In this document: positions 27,431 to 35,655 of the stretch, one piece after another | Position numbering within the stretch: position 1 is the stretch's first letter | Layout of the letters: every line of letters starts with the position of its first letter | NCBI GenBank assembly: GCA_964526835.1 | Contig: CAZGMK010000018.1 | Span: 1-64,000, forward strand | Direction: 5' to 3' | Origin: DAOSXA01 sp964526835 | Lineage (GTDB): Bacteria; Zixibacteria; MSB-5A5; GN15; FEB-12 | DNA: 64,000 nucleotides | The notes under the pieces: generated by a model | The model's database searches: none | Told to the model about the DNA's origin: nothing | What the model saw: the letters and a program-made list of their open reading frames with translations, nothing else | Made by a program: the position numbers and the translations under genes

Positions 27431-27943
27431 TTATTTCTCGTGCCAGTCCGGCAGCTTCTGCGATTTGATCTTCTTCTGCAAATGGAGGCATCCCTCCAAA
27501 AGTGATTCCGGGCGCGGTGGACAGCCGGGTATGTAGACATCCACCGGCACGATATGATCGATGCCCTTCTCAACCGCATAGCTGTCATAGTAGAAGGGTC
27601 CTCCGCTTATCGTGCACCCGCCCATCGCGATAACATAGCGCGGTTCGGCCATCTGATCGTAAAGTCGGCGCAACCGCGGGGCCATCTTCTTGGTGATCGT
27701 GCCGGCGGCAATAATCAGGTCCGCCTGGCGGGGAGTGGGGCGGAAGATCATGCCGAGGCGGTCGAAGTCATAGCGGGAGGCGCCGGTGCACATAAGCTCG
27801 ATGGCGCAGCAGGCGGTCCCGAACAACAGGTACCACATCGAACAGGCTTGCGCATGGCTGAGCAGATCACTGAGTTTGGTGGCCGCAAAGCCACCGCCCG
27901 GGAATTTCTCGGCGTAGACCGGGAGTCGCTTGATTACACCCAC
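27431..27943 (-). CDS. nuoB: NADH-quinone oxidoreductase subunit B
   Basis: 170 residues. Holds cluster N2, the last iron-sulfur centre before quinone: the tandem cysteines in TACCAIELM, then IAMGGCTISGGPFY and IPGCPPRPESLL are all present. Its start lies within the last codons of nuoA (10-base overlap). Confidence 0.97.
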   Translation of the reverse strand: MGVIKRLPVYAEKFPGGGFAATKLSDLLSHAQACSMWYLLFGTACCAIELMCTGASRYDFDRLGMIFRPTPRQADLIIAAGTITKKMAPRLRRLYDQMAEPRYVIAMGGCTISGGPFYYDSYAVEKGIDHIVPVDVYIPGCPPRPESLLEGCLHLQKKIKSQKLPDWHEK

Positions 27944-28287
27944 TTGAGCACCCCCTTCTTCCAGGCGTAGAACAACCCGAAAAAGAGAATGAGGATGAAT
28001 ATGACCATCTCGATCAGGGCAAAGAGCCCGAGTTGGCCGAAGGCCACGGCCCAGGGAAATAGAAAAATCGCCTCCACATCAAAGATAACGAAAATCAGGG
28101 CGAAGATATAGAATCGGTTGTGAAATTTGAACCAGGATGTACCAATAGGCAGTTCGGCGCACTCGTAGTTCAGGTTCTTTTCGGGGTAAGGATTGTGCGG
28201 CCGCATGATGCGGGCGATGAAGAAGGTCACCAGAACAATACCGGCGCCAACCAAGATGAACATCAGGACAGCTAAATAGTGGCCCAT
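27934..28287 (-). CDS. nuoA: NADH-quinone oxidoreductase subunit A
   Basis: 117 residues from the ATG at 28287, preceded by AGAGG at good spacing; an upstream in-frame start would add a Cys/Lys-rich stretch unlike the family. Three membrane helices; the loop NPYPEKNLNYECAELPIG carries the redox-sensitive Cys near the quinone site. First gene of nuoABCDHIJKLMN. A 22-bp CRP-type palindrome sits about 40 bases upstream of the ATG. Confidence 0.95.
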   Translation of the reverse strand: MGHYLAVLMFILVGAGIVLVTFFIARIMRPHNPYPEKNLNYECAELPIGTSWFKFHNRFYIFALIFVIFDVEAIFLFPWAVAFGQLGLFALIEMVIFILILFFGLFYAWKKGVLKWV

Positions 28288-28316
28288 GCGACGTTGCCTC
28301 TTGTTACAGGCCTGAC

Positions 28317-28338
28317 ACTTGTGACTTTCTTCACAAGT
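28317..28338. promoter_or_regulatory. CRP-type palindromic operator upstream of nuoA
   Basis: ACTTGTGA (28317-28324), six bases, TCACAAGT (28331-28338): a perfect inverted repeat that contains TGTGA-N6-TCACA, the CRP/FNR-superfamily consensus. Its centre is 40.5 bases upstream of the nuoA ATG. It lies downstream of the only promoter candidate I can find, so repression is as likely as activation; a promoter with -10 TGTAAC (28308-28303) is also possible. Confidence 0.6.
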
Positions 28339-28348
28339 TACGAATGCC

Positions 28349-28377
28349 CAAATAAGATTCTTTGCCGTCAAAGTCAA
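28349..28377 (-). promoter_or_regulatory. Weak candidate promoter of the nuo operon
   Basis: TTGACT (28377-28372) followed after 17 bases by TATTTG (28354-28349) on the minus strand. The -35 is good but the -10 matches only three positions. Confidence 0.3.
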
Positions 28378-28459
28378 GCTGTTTTGTGGTTTTTTGGCCG
28401 GCCCGGGCTAAGGCGAACTCAGCAATGCGGTTAGGGCGAAAGCCGGCTGCCGCACTGCT

Positions 28460-28592
28460 GGCGGCTTGAAGATGAGCCTCGGTTCATTGGCGTTGGGGAG
28501 ACAAGCCCCGCTGCTGCGCCGGAAAGTCCGTTTTTGCCCGCAGAGGGAGGCCTGGTGTCGCCCGACCAAAACGCTGAAGAGCTGGTCGGTCA
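28460..28592 (-). repeat. Dispersed intergenic repeat, copy C (possible structured RNA)
   Basis: On the minus strand, 27 bases beyond the GNAT stop. Blocks shared with copies A and B: TGACCGACCAGCTC, GGTCGGGCGAC, GCGGGCAAAAA with CTTTCC, GCTTGTCTCC, GCCAATGAACC and AGGCTCATC. CGACCA can pair with TGGTCG, and GGGG with CTCC around the loop CTTGT, the same helices as in copy A but with different bases. Confidence 0.7.
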
Positions 28593-28618
28593 TTGACTGC
28601 AGCTGCGCACGGACTTGC

Positions 28619-29164
28619 TCAGAAGTCTAGCTCATGAAGCAGCAGCGAGTAGATGTATCCGTCGTGAAACGAGCCGTCATAGAAGTAGTGCTGACGCAAA
28701 GTCCCATCCTTGTGAAAGCCCAACCCCTTCAGTAACGCCACGGCACCGTCGTTGAAACCGGCCGTCTGAGCGTGGACCTTGTTGAGGCCGCGATACCGGA
28801 AAAGATACCCGATCAGCACTTTCATGGCATCGCCGCCGAACCCCTTGCGTTGCTCATCCGGATCGATCAGCAGGCCAAGTTCGGCGCTTCGATTGAGGTT
28901 GTTGAGGTCGAAGAATCTTATCATGCCTACCGGCGTGTCATCCTTCTTTCGAACCACCGTGAAGGTCTGCGTTTTCTCTTTGGGGTCGGTGGACTTGAAG
29001 GCCTCAATCGCCTGGGCGGGGGTTCTCAGTATCCGCGGATGGCAGGTCGTGCTCTGCGGATCGCTCGCGAGTTGCCATGCATGGATGCTCGAGAAATCCT
29101 CTGGGGTGGTGGGGCGCAGGTAGACCTTGCCGCCGATCAGGGGTTTCTGTGTCTTGACCGCCAT
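28619..29164 (-). CDS. GNAT family N-acetyltransferase (RimJ/RimL-like)
   Basis: 181 residues. Begins like RimJ/RimL-type enzymes (VYLRPTTPEDFSSIHAW) and has the acetyl-CoA loop in GLLIDPDEQRKGFGGDAMKVLIGYLF (the Q-x-x-G-x-G element), followed by NKVHAQTAGFNDGAVALLKGLGFHKDG. Such proteins acetylate protein N termini, small molecules or antibiotics; the substrate is not readable. GAGG lies 7 bases before the ATG. It is alone on the minus strand upstream of the nuo region. Confidence 0.9.
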   Translation of the reverse strand: MAVKTQKPLIGGKVYLRPTTPEDFSSIHAWQLASDPQSTTCHPRILRTPAQAIEAFKSTDPKEKTQTFTVVRKKDDTPVGMIRFFDLNNLNRSAELGLLIDPDEQRKGFGGDAMKVLIGYLFRYRGLNKVHAQTAGFNDGAVALLKGLGFHKDGTLRQHYFYDGSFHDGYIYSLLLHELDF

Positions 29165-29258
29165 TGAAGTGCCTCGTGCTTCGGAGTTTCACCTTTGGCG
29201 GCAGGATAATTCGACCGACGTCAGCCGATCAACCATTTGTTGGCATCAGCGTTGACTA

Positions 29259-29287
29259 TTGACACCGCAAGCCCGGTCCGGTTTACT
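29259..29287 (+). promoter_or_regulatory. Promoter giving a leaderless mRNA for the small membrane protein
   Basis: TTGACA (29259-29264), 17-base spacer, TTTACT (29282-29287). The predicted start of transcription, 7 bases after the -10, falls on the ATG at 29294. Confidence 0.55.
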
Positions 29288-29293
29288 GCGAGC

Positions 29294-29674
29294 ATGCGTA
29301 AACATGTTCTTCTTATCGCCGGTATGATCCTGCTTTACCTGATCCCCGCCCTGGCACTCCAGGCCGTCTACGGACCATCATACGGTCTCTGGCAGGGCGA
29401 AGATCGCTGGGAGCCTGACGGCGACGGCGACTGGGTCAAGCGCGGCAACCCGGAGGGTCCGCCACCTGATGAGCCGAGTGTGTACATCCCCATCGGTTTG
29501 CTCTATATTCCGATCTTCTTGCCTACCCTCCTGCTGATTCTGTTCTTGTTCACGCCGCTGTCCCGCAAGCTGGAAACGCCGACCGAGAAAGAGGCCCCGT
29601 CCGACGCAGATTCCGGGGCCCGGGCCGGGCCCGGTTCCGGTCTGGATGGCGATCAAAAGGAAGACCGCCCGTAA
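29294..29674 (+). CDS. Small two-helix membrane protein of unknown function
   Basis: 126 residues from the ATG at 29294. A signal-anchor helix (about residues 5-24, HVLLIAGMILLYLIPALAL) is followed by an acidic, Trp- and Gly-containing extracytoplasmic segment (WQGEDRWEPDGDGDW), a second helix (about 65-90, IPIGLLYIPIFLPTLLLILFLF) and a charged C-terminal tail with little structure. I recognise no family. A good promoter lies immediately upstream with no room for a leader, and a hairpin overlaps its stop. Convergent with tpx. Confidence 0.65.
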   Translation: MRKHVLLIAGMILLYLIPALALQAVYGPSYGLWQGEDRWEPDGDGDWVKRGNPEGPPPDEPSVYIPIGLLYIPIFLPTLLLILFLFTPLSRKLETPTEKEAPSDADSGARAGPGSGLDGDQKEDRP

Positions 29675-29688
29675 AAGGGCGGCCTTCT
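29660..29688. terminator. Hairpin between the small membrane protein and tpx
   Basis: GAAGACCGCCC and GGGCGGCCTTC pair with a single mismatch and a loop of about six bases across the stop codon of the membrane protein. It lies between two convergent genes and could end transcription from both sides, although no long T tract follows. Confidence 0.55.
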
Positions 29689-29708
29689 CAAACGTGTAGC
29701 GGTTGTTG

Positions 29709-30224
29709 TCATCCCACCAGCTTCTTCAGGGTCTGCAGAGCATCACTGTAGTCGGGCTCATCGGTTGCTTCGGGAACCAACTGAAAATAGGCGATCGTGT
29801 CATCGGCGTCGACAATTACCACTGCCCGGGCCAGCAAACGCAGTTCCTTGATCTGGAGGCCGTAAGCCTGGCCGAAGGACATCTCCCTATGATCGGAGAG
29901 TGTCTTCATGTTCTCAATGTTGTGTTCACCGCAGAAGCGTGCCTGTGCGAACGGCAGATCGGCCGAAACCGTGAAGCTCAGCACCCTGTCACCGAAGGCG
30001 CCCATCTCCTTGTTGAATTTGTCGGTCTGGGTGCTGCAAACCGGTGTGTCCAGCGACGGCACCACCGAGAAGAAGCGTACTCTTCCCGTCGAATCTGACA
30101 GGCGGACCGGCTTGAGCTCGTTGTCCAGCAATTCGAATTCCGGGGCCTTGTCACCGGTCTTCAATTCCGGGCCAACCAGGGTCATCGGGTTGCCCTTCAT
30201 CTTCACCGCGTCTTTTCTCTCCAT
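29709..30224 (-). CDS. tpx: Thiol peroxidase (Tpx, atypical 2-Cys peroxiredoxin)
   Basis: 171 residues from the ATG at 30224. Reduces hydrogen peroxide and alkyl hydroperoxides with electrons from thioredoxin. The peroxidatic Cys63 is in PSLDTPVCSTQT and the resolving Cys98 in PFAQARFCGEH, the spacing expected of Tpx; MTLVGPELKTGDKAPEFEL is the usual N terminus. A slightly shorter start at the internal Met of MKGNPMTL is possible. Longer starts add residues unlike the family. Single gene. Confidence 0.95.
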   Translation of the reverse strand: MERKDAVKMKGNPMTLVGPELKTGDKAPEFELLDNELKPVRLSDSTGRVRFFSVVPSLDTPVCSTQTDKFNKEMGAFGDRVLSFTVSADLPFAQARFCGEHNIENMKTLSDHREMSFGQAYGLQIKELRLLARAVVIVDADDTIAYFQLVPEATDEPDYSDALQTLKKLVG

Positions 30225-30430
30225 AACATATCTCACTTTCCGCTTTGCTGTGCCATTCTCCGTAATTTCTGAGAATCTGAACACCGGCCCCTCCGAAAAG
30301 TTCGGCCAAAGTGGAAAAATGGACCATCGCAGGTGAACTTCCGGCCGGCTCCAAAATGCTTGGCGTCATCGTCGCCGCCGATTACCTTCCAGTTGGATGA
30401 ATCGACAGGGTCAAAGCCAGGACAGCGCCG

Positions 30431-31072
30431 GTGCCCGAGATATTGAGATTACCTAACCTGGTCAGCCTCTCGCGGATCGCCATGATCCCCGTGCTGTGGT
30501 ACTTTGTGGCCCGGCCCGGTGATACGGCGATGTTGTGGGCGGCTGTGGTGATGATAGCGGCCGGAGCCAGCGACGGTCTCGACGGCTGGTTGGCCAGGCG
30601 CATGAACGCGGTAAGTCCGCTGGGTATCGCACTGGACCCGATCGCCGACAAGGTATTTGCCGGGGCGCTGGTGATCCTCCTGATAATCTATCGCGACTTC
30701 CCGTTATGGTTGGCCGGTGTGATCGTGGGGCGAGACCTGCTCATATTGGCGGCCGGTCTTATCCTGCTGCGGGGCCGCGATATAACGCTGCCTTCCAATC
30801 TGACCGGGAAATACGCTTTCACGGCCATAGCGGTCCTGCTTGGAAGCTATGTGATTCGATTCCCCTTCGGCATCGAGCTGTGTACCTGGCTGACGCTGGC
30901 GCTGGTGCTGGCCTCAACAATCAACTACGGCCGGGTCTTTCTGCGGGTCCGGGACGGCCAGCCGCCGCCTCGATTTAGCGACCGCCCGGCCTTTCGAAGA
31001 ACTCGACTCAGCCTGACGGTTGTCCTTGCTTTGATCTACCTTGCCATGCTGTATCGACATGTCTTCGGATAG
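30431..31072 (+). CDS. CDP-alcohol phosphatidyltransferase family protein
   Basis: 213 residues with a GTG start preceded by AGGA. The CDP-alcohol motif is complete: Asp48, Asp51-Gly52, Ala55-Arg56, Gly65, Asp69, Asp73 in DGLDGWLARR and SPLGIALDPIAD. About five to six membrane helices. The opening LRLPNLVSLSRIAMIPVLWYF resembles phosphatidylglycerophosphate synthase (PgsA), which joins CDP-diacylglycerol and glycerol-3-phosphate, but related enzymes use other alcohols, so I give no symbol. Alone on this strand, convergent with ndh. Confidence 0.9.
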   Translation: MPEILRLPNLVSLSRIAMIPVLWYFVARPGDTAMLWAAVVMIAAGASDGLDGWLARRMNAVSPLGIALDPIADKVFAGALVILLIIYRDFPLWLAGVIVGRDLLILAAGLILLRGRDITLPSNLTGKYAFTAIAVLLGSYVIRFPFGIELCTWLTLALVLASTINYGRVFLRVRDGQPPPRFSDRPAFRRTRLSLTVVLALIYLAMLYRHVFG

Positions 31073-31083
31073 GTAGATAACCC

Positions 31084-32439
31084 TCAATGCCCGCGCCCGC
31101 GACCCTCAGGCTCAGCCCGGGCCCGGTCGGCATTGCTGCCGGTGTGGGGCTTCCAACCGGTGTCCGTTATCAGGCGCGACCCGCGGTTGCGTGTGATGTA
31201 GTTCCATGTCCACTGGATCAGCACGATGAGACGATTGTCGAATTCCACCAGATACATCAGGTGCACGAACAGCCAGGCCACCCACGCTAACCACCCGGAA
31301 AATCGAAGCTTCCATACAGTGCCGACCGCCGCCGATCGCCCGATGGTGGCGAGATTACCACGATCCCAGTAGTGAAACGCCTTTGGTTGATGCCCGGGAT
31401 TCTTCAAGCGCTTCCGGATAACCCGGGCGACGTACTTGCCCTGCTGCATTGCAACCGGCGCCAGGGCCGGCAACGGCTCTCCGGTCTGATGTGCATAGTG
31501 CGCCAGGTCACCGACCACGAACACTTCGGGATGCCCCGGAAGCGAAAGGTCGGGTTCGACCTTCAGGCGGTTCATCCTGTCGAGAAGACCATGATCGTCG
31601 CGGGCAAGTATGTCGGCCATGCGCGTGCCTCTAACGCCCGCCGCCCACAGAACGGTGCGCGTCCCCACCCGTCGCTCGTTCTTATCCTTGCCGGTGATAA
31701 CAACATGATCCGGGGCGACCTCGGTTACCAGGTATCCCGTGACGACTTCGACGCCGATCTCCCGCAGTTGATGCTCGGCGCGGCGAGAGAGCTTCTCCGG
31801 GAAAGTCGCCAGGACGCGGTCCAGCCCTTCCACGAGAATCACCCGCGCCCGGGAGGGATCAATCCTTCGGAACTCCCTTCTAAGGGTGTTGAAGGCGATC
31901 TCACAGATCGCCCCGGCCATCTCCACGCCCGTCGGGCCGCCGCCGGCGATCACAAAGGTCATCAGACGGTCGACCTCGGCCGGATCGTCGGCCTTCTCGG
32001 CCGCCTCGAAAGCGGCGAAGATGCGCCTTCGTAACTCAAGTGCATCCTCGATTGTCTTCAAGCCCGGGGCCAGCAGCTCGTTCTCATCTTTCCCAAAGTA
32101 GTGGTGGGTAGACCCGGTGGCCACTATCAGATGGTCGTAGCTCAGGACATCTTCGCGCAGAGTGACTTTCCGAGCAGACAGGTCGATGTCCATCACTTCA
32201 TCCTGAATCACGCGAACATTACGGTGGCGGCGCAGGACGCTGCGAAGCGGCGCCGCGATATCCCCCGGCGACAGACCGCCCGTCGCAACCTGATACAGCA
32301 GCGGCTGGAACAGATGGAAATTCCGCCGGTCGACCAGCGTCACTCCGATGTCTGCGCCACCCAGCTTTCGCGCCGCGTACATGCCGCCGAAGCCGCCGCC
32401 GATTATCATCACGTGTGGTCTGTGGTCTTTTTCCATCAT
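31084..32439 (-). CDS. ndh: Type II NADH dehydrogenase (NDH-2)
   Basis: 451 residues from the ATG at 32439. Non-pumping flavoprotein passing electrons from NADH to quinone. Two Rossmann motifs are visible: VMIIGGGFGGMYAARKLGG for FAD and FVIAGGGPTGVEMAGAICEIA for NADH; TVLWAAGVRGTRMA and VFVVGDLAH complete the family pattern. The C-terminal part (FSGWLAWVAWLFVHLMYLVEF) is the hydrophobic segment that holds NDH-2 to the membrane. Last gene in a probable pair with the substrate-binding/TolC fusion 83 bases upstream. A longer start at 32478 is possible but lacks a ribosome site. Confidence 0.93.
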   Translation of the reverse strand: MMEKDHRPHVMIIGGGFGGMYAARKLGGADIGVTLVDRRNFHLFQPLLYQVATGGLSPGDIAAPLRSVLRRHRNVRVIQDEVMDIDLSARKVTLREDVLSYDHLIVATGSTHHYFGKDENELLAPGLKTIEDALELRRRIFAAFEAAEKADDPAEVDRLMTFVIAGGGPTGVEMAGAICEIAFNTLRREFRRIDPSRARVILVEGLDRVLATFPEKLSRRAEHQLREIGVEVVTGYLVTEVAPDHVVITGKDKNERRVGTRTVLWAAGVRGTRMADILARDDHGLLDRMNRLKVEPDLSLPGHPEVFVVGDLAHYAHQTGEPLPALAPVAMQQGKYVARVIRKRLKNPGHQPKAFHYWDRGNLATIGRSAAVGTVWKLRFSGWLAWVAWLFVHLMYLVEFDNRLIVLIQWTWNYITRNRGSRLITDTGWKPHTGSNADRARAEPEGRGRGH

Positions 32440-32522
32440 AGCCGGAGTGCCGCCTCGACAGGTGGGGATGCCACTCATATCTGATCTGATTAATGCTCTG
32501 GCCCGGGGTTTGTTCAGATTTC

Positions 32523-34862
32523 TCAGCGGGCGAGGATATCCTGAAGGGCGGCCACGGGCTCCTGATGGCGGTCATGCAGCGACCAGCCGACGGCATAGAC
32601 CAGTTCGGCCGCCGCCCGGTAGAACTCGTAACGCCGGCCAAGCATGTCCAGGCCGGCCAGACGGCGTCGCTCCAGTGTCGCCATGAGATCGGTCGTGGTG
32701 ACCCGGCTGAGATCCGAAAGATAGGGATCAAGGATTGTCTGCCAGGTCCGGGCGGCGGCCTCATCGCTGCGCACTCCCCGATAAGCAGCCTCGAGAGCCA
32801 GAACCAAATCGTGCCAGCGGCGGTGTATCTGTTGCATGACTTGCAGCGAGGCGGCGTCGCGCCGGTACTCCGAGACGCTCAGCTCCGCTTGCAAGCGGTT
32901 GCGTTCGCGCCATTTACGACCGCCTTCGAACAGCGGTACACGAATTGTCCCACCAAGCCACCACCACGTTGTCTTCTCCTCGAATTCGGGCGGGGCATCC
33001 TGCAATTCCCGGCCGGCGTTGAACTGGGCCCTGAAGCCGATGGTCGGCAGCCAGCGAGCGCTGTTGACCGACAGACGAGACTGATCGACAGAAACCTGAG
33101 CTCGCGAACGCATCATCTCCGGGTGAGAGGCGAGAGCTTCCGACACCAGTTGCCCGATCCACTTGTTATGTTTGTCCGGATTGTCCAGGAGAACCTGCAT
33201 CGATTCGAAAGTGTGTTCGAAGGCCCTCTTGGTCAGGCCCGCTGTATCAATTATCATTGGCAGTTCGCCGGGGCGATTCAGAAGGGCATTGAGAGCCGCC
33301 TGCGCGACTGCCCTGTCTCGACGGGCTGCAGCCACTCGGTAGGCCGCCACCTGGAGAGCGTCCGCCCAGCGGAGCCAGTCGACCATCCCGGTCGAGTCGA
33401 TCATCCAGGTCGCCCGCGCGGCCTCGAAACGGAGATTGACTTCCAGGTTCATGTCGCGTTCCAGCGCCATCCGAAGTTCAGCCTCGGCCACGGTCAGGTA
33501 GGCCTGGATCACGGCCAGCTCCAGGGCATGCTGAATATCGATTCGCTGGGCCTCGCTCAACTGGATCCGCCGGCGGTCGACGTCGGCCGCACGCAGGGTC
33601 TCTAATGAGAGCAACGCCTGTTCCAGTTGAAGTGAGAGCCGTTGGCCGGTGGCATCCAGGCGATCACGGCTGTTGGTCACGGCGTTGTCGCCATAGTGAC
33701 GTAAACGATACTCCGCCTCCACCTGTGGCAGGTAGGCGGCGCGCGTTTCGACCACGGCGGCGCGCGCTGCTCGAATGGCATCGTACATGGCCAGGTGATC
33801 GGGGTGCTGATCCAGAGCCCGTCGGATCGCCAGGCGCAACGAGTACTGTTCGGAGTCGCGAGGCTGCGAAGGGTTCACGACCACAGCCTCACTGAGCAAG
33901 TCGATCGGAATCTCTAATTGCGCCTGCTCGGCATTAGCCTGGTTAATCGCCACCCCGGTTGCGCTCGGAAAGCTGACCGACAAGTCAGCCGGCGTTGCTC
34001 CCTGCAGGATGCGCCAGGCCTTGGTTGCGTTGTACCGCGCCTCGAGAGCCAGGCTTGCTCCGCCGTTACCGAGCGCTGCTCCCCGGTTGACGGCAGTCCT
34101 GCCTTCATAGGCCAAAGTGAGCAATCGGTCGCCGGTCAACCGCTGGAAGAAGCTGGTCACCTTCACCGGGGTCATACCCCACACCGGCATCACATAGACG
34201 GCATCCAGGAAGCCCCGATCAAGGTTGTTGTAGGCTTTGAAGAAGGCGAAAGTGCCTGCATTATCGTAGCCCTCGCCGTATCTGACTTCGAACCCGAGTT
34301 GCCGGCCGATTTCCTCTATGCGCTCGATCAGCTTGGCAGTCTCATCGCCGGTAGGAAAATACAGGACCCCCAGGCGTTTCAGGTCGGTCAGGCGGCTCAG
34401 CAGTTGCAGGTCCTCAAACAGCTTGTTCGGCTTCACATGAACTGTCAGATTATCAGCGACGGGCCGCCCGCTCTCATCAAGCAGCCCCTCCAGGTCGGGG
34501 TCAACACGATGCATAGACACGATGGGGCCTTTGTAGCCGGCCTCCAGCAAGTCCTCGACAACCCACGGACCCATTGTAATCATAAGGTCAACATCAGGAA
34601 TTCTCGCCAGGCGTTCCGCCTCCAGGCGGGTAGTGTCACGATTCCAGCGGCCGTCGCCGTAGGCACGCGGGTCCGCTTCAATCGTGACCGAATCGGGGGC
34701 GAGCAGCTCCAATTGGCTGGTGAATTCCCGGCGAAGGTCACTATGGTAAAGGCTTTCACCGGCGTGAAAGAAACCAAGGCGATACACCGTAGCTGCGCCC
34801 GCGTCTGTCGGCATGAGAGCGGCGGTCAGCAGGGCACAGAGGCAGACGAACTTTGTGAGCAT
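32523..34862 (-). CDS. Fusion of a substrate-binding-protein domain with a TolC-like outer-membrane efflux domain
   Basis: 779 residues with a signal peptide (to about residue 23). Residues about 25-320 resemble the ABC substrate-binding family PF04392 (TrpX-like): YRLGFFHAGESLYH, VDLMITMGPWVVEDLL, LLSRLTDLKRLGVLYFPTG, GEGYDNAG and VKVTSFFQRLTGDRLLTLAYEG. From about residue 345 to 770 the protein has the long heptad-rich helices and paired repeats of TolC/OEP proteins (AYLPQVEAEYRLRHYG, ARWLPTIGFRAQFNAG, IRVPLFEGGRKWRERNRLQAEL). The frame is continuous, so this is a true fusion rather than two genes. Domain identification is from motif reading; the N-terminal family is the less certain part. 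Confidence 0.82.
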   Translation of the reverse strand: MLTKFVCLCALLTAALMPTDAGAATVYRLGFFHAGESLYHSDLRREFTSQLELLAPDSVTIEADPRAYGDGRWNRDTTRLEAERLARIPDVDLMITMGPWVVEDLLEAGYKGPIVSMHRVDPDLEGLLDESGRPVADNLTVHVKPNKLFEDLQLLSRLTDLKRLGVLYFPTGDETAKLIERIEEIGRQLGFEVRYGEGYDNAGTFAFFKAYNNLDRGFLDAVYVMPVWGMTPVKVTSFFQRLTGDRLLTLAYEGRTAVNRGAALGNGGASLALEARYNATKAWRILQGATPADLSVSFPSATGVAINQANAEQAQLEIPIDLLSEAVVVNPSQPRDSEQYSLRLAIRRALDQHPDHLAMYDAIRAARAAVVETRAAYLPQVEAEYRLRHYGDNAVTNSRDRLDATGQRLSLQLEQALLSLETLRAADVDRRRIQLSEAQRIDIQHALELAVIQAYLTVAEAELRMALERDMNLEVNLRFEAARATWMIDSTGMVDWLRWADALQVAAYRVAAARRDRAVAQAALNALLNRPGELPMIIDTAGLTKRAFEHTFESMQVLLDNPDKHNKWIGQLVSEALASHPEMMRSRAQVSVDQSRLSVNSARWLPTIGFRAQFNAGRELQDAPPEFEEKTTWWWLGGTIRVPLFEGGRKWRERNRLQAELSVSEYRRDAASLQVMQQIHRRWHDLVLALEAAYRGVRSDEAAARTWQTILDPYLSDLSRVTTTDLMATLERRRLAGLDMLGRRYEFYRAAAELVYAVGWSLHDRHQEPVAALQDILAR

Positions 34863-34944
34863 AATCGAAATCCCGGTTAGGTCATGGGCGACATGGCTTC
34901 ATGCCGGCCGCCTGTCTCATTGAACGTTCGACGGTCGAGAATCG

Positions 34945-34973
34945 ATTATACTTAATCAGATGATTGGGCTAAA
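34945..34973 (-). promoter_or_regulatory. Probable promoter of the substrate-binding/TolC fusion gene
   Basis: On the minus strand a perfect -10 TATAAT (34950-34945) follows a poor -35 TTTAGC (34973-34968) by 17 bases. Predicted start near 34938, leaving a leader of about 75 bases. Confidence 0.45.
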
Positions 34974-34992
34974 GGGATTTCTTGGTGCGCCG

Positions 34993-35364
34993 TCAGCCCC
35001 CGCAGGCGGCCATCAGATCATTGGCCATGCGCGAAAGGGCGTCGGCGCGATAAGGCTTGTGCAGCAGCACCGTATTGCTCTTCAAAGAAGCGGGGATATC
35101 GTCGGGGTCGGTCGCCTGCCCCGATGAAAGTATGCAGGGCAGGTCCGGCTCAAGCTGCCGCAACCTGGCCAGGGTCTCCAGACCGGTTAACCCATCCATG
35201 CACTCATCCAGCACTATCATCGCTATATTCTGGCGATACTCCTGAACAAAGGCCAGGCATTGGTAACCGTTTTCAGCCTCCAGAACCTCGTAGCCGGCGC
35301 GCTCGAGAATGCGACGAGCGAGTGATCTGATAATCGGTTCATCATCGACAACGATTACTCTCAT
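34993..35364 (-). CDS. Stand-alone response-regulator receiver domain
   Basis: 123 residues, a receiver domain and nothing else. Phosphorylation site Asp53 (MIVLDECMDG), the acidic pair Asp7-Asp8 (VVDDEP), the Ser80/Ser81 position (CILSSGQA) and Lys103 (LLHKPY) are all in place, so it should be phosphorylated by a histidine kinase. There is no output domain, no kinase gene near, and no chemotaxis gene in the window, so its partner is unknown. AAAGG lies 9 bases before the ATG. Confidence 0.93.
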   Translation of the reverse strand: MRVIVVDDEPIIRSLARRILERAGYEVLEAENGYQCLAFVQEYRQNIAMIVLDECMDGLTGLETLARLRQLEPDLPCILSSGQATDPDDIPASLKSNTVLLHKPYRADALSRMANDLMAACGG

Positions 35365-35611
35365 GCGACTGGCCTTTCATTGCGGCTGCGGGTGTCCCCT
35401 TTGTACTGTAGTCTATCGGCATGAGTAACTCCAGTGCTTAACCGGGATTGCTGATCAGCCCCCGCCTGGAGGCGTCGTGCGCACATCCTGTCTCGGACTC
35501 AGCGATGCGACCGGGCCGGACGGAAGGCCGGAGCCTCAGGGTCGATCTTGACCATTCATCTGAATCGTTTGTCTCCAAGTGATTGATCGACACCGAACAA
35601 TCCGTTAGCAA

Positions 35612-35627
35612 TGTGATTTTTATCACA
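35612..35627. promoter_or_regulatory. CRP-type operator upstream of the atp promoter
   Basis: TGTGAT, four T, ATCACA: an exact TGTGA-N6-TCACA palindrome. Its centre (35619.5) lies about 70.5 bases upstream of the predicted transcription start, the position of class I CRP-type activator sites. Confidence 0.65.
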
Positions 35628-35655
35628 AAATCTTCTTGAAATGACCAATTCGGTC

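Larger units (their letters stand above)
28288..28618. other. 331-base gap between the GNAT gene and nuoA: regulatory site plus repeat
   Basis: Holds, from nuoA outward, the nuoA ribosome site, a CRP-type palindrome (28317-28338), a weak promoter candidate (28349-28377) and copy C of the intergenic repeat (28460-28592). I see no convincing gene. Confidence 0.7.

Noticed and set aside
28408..28593. 61-codon frame within repeat copy C
   Set aside because: The stretch matches two other non-coding gaps whose frames are not kept, so conservation is at the DNA or RNA level.
32493..34880. Two long plus-strand frames opposite the substrate-binding/TolC fusion
   Set aside because: Both are antisense to a gene with clear signal peptide and domain order; no motif supports them.
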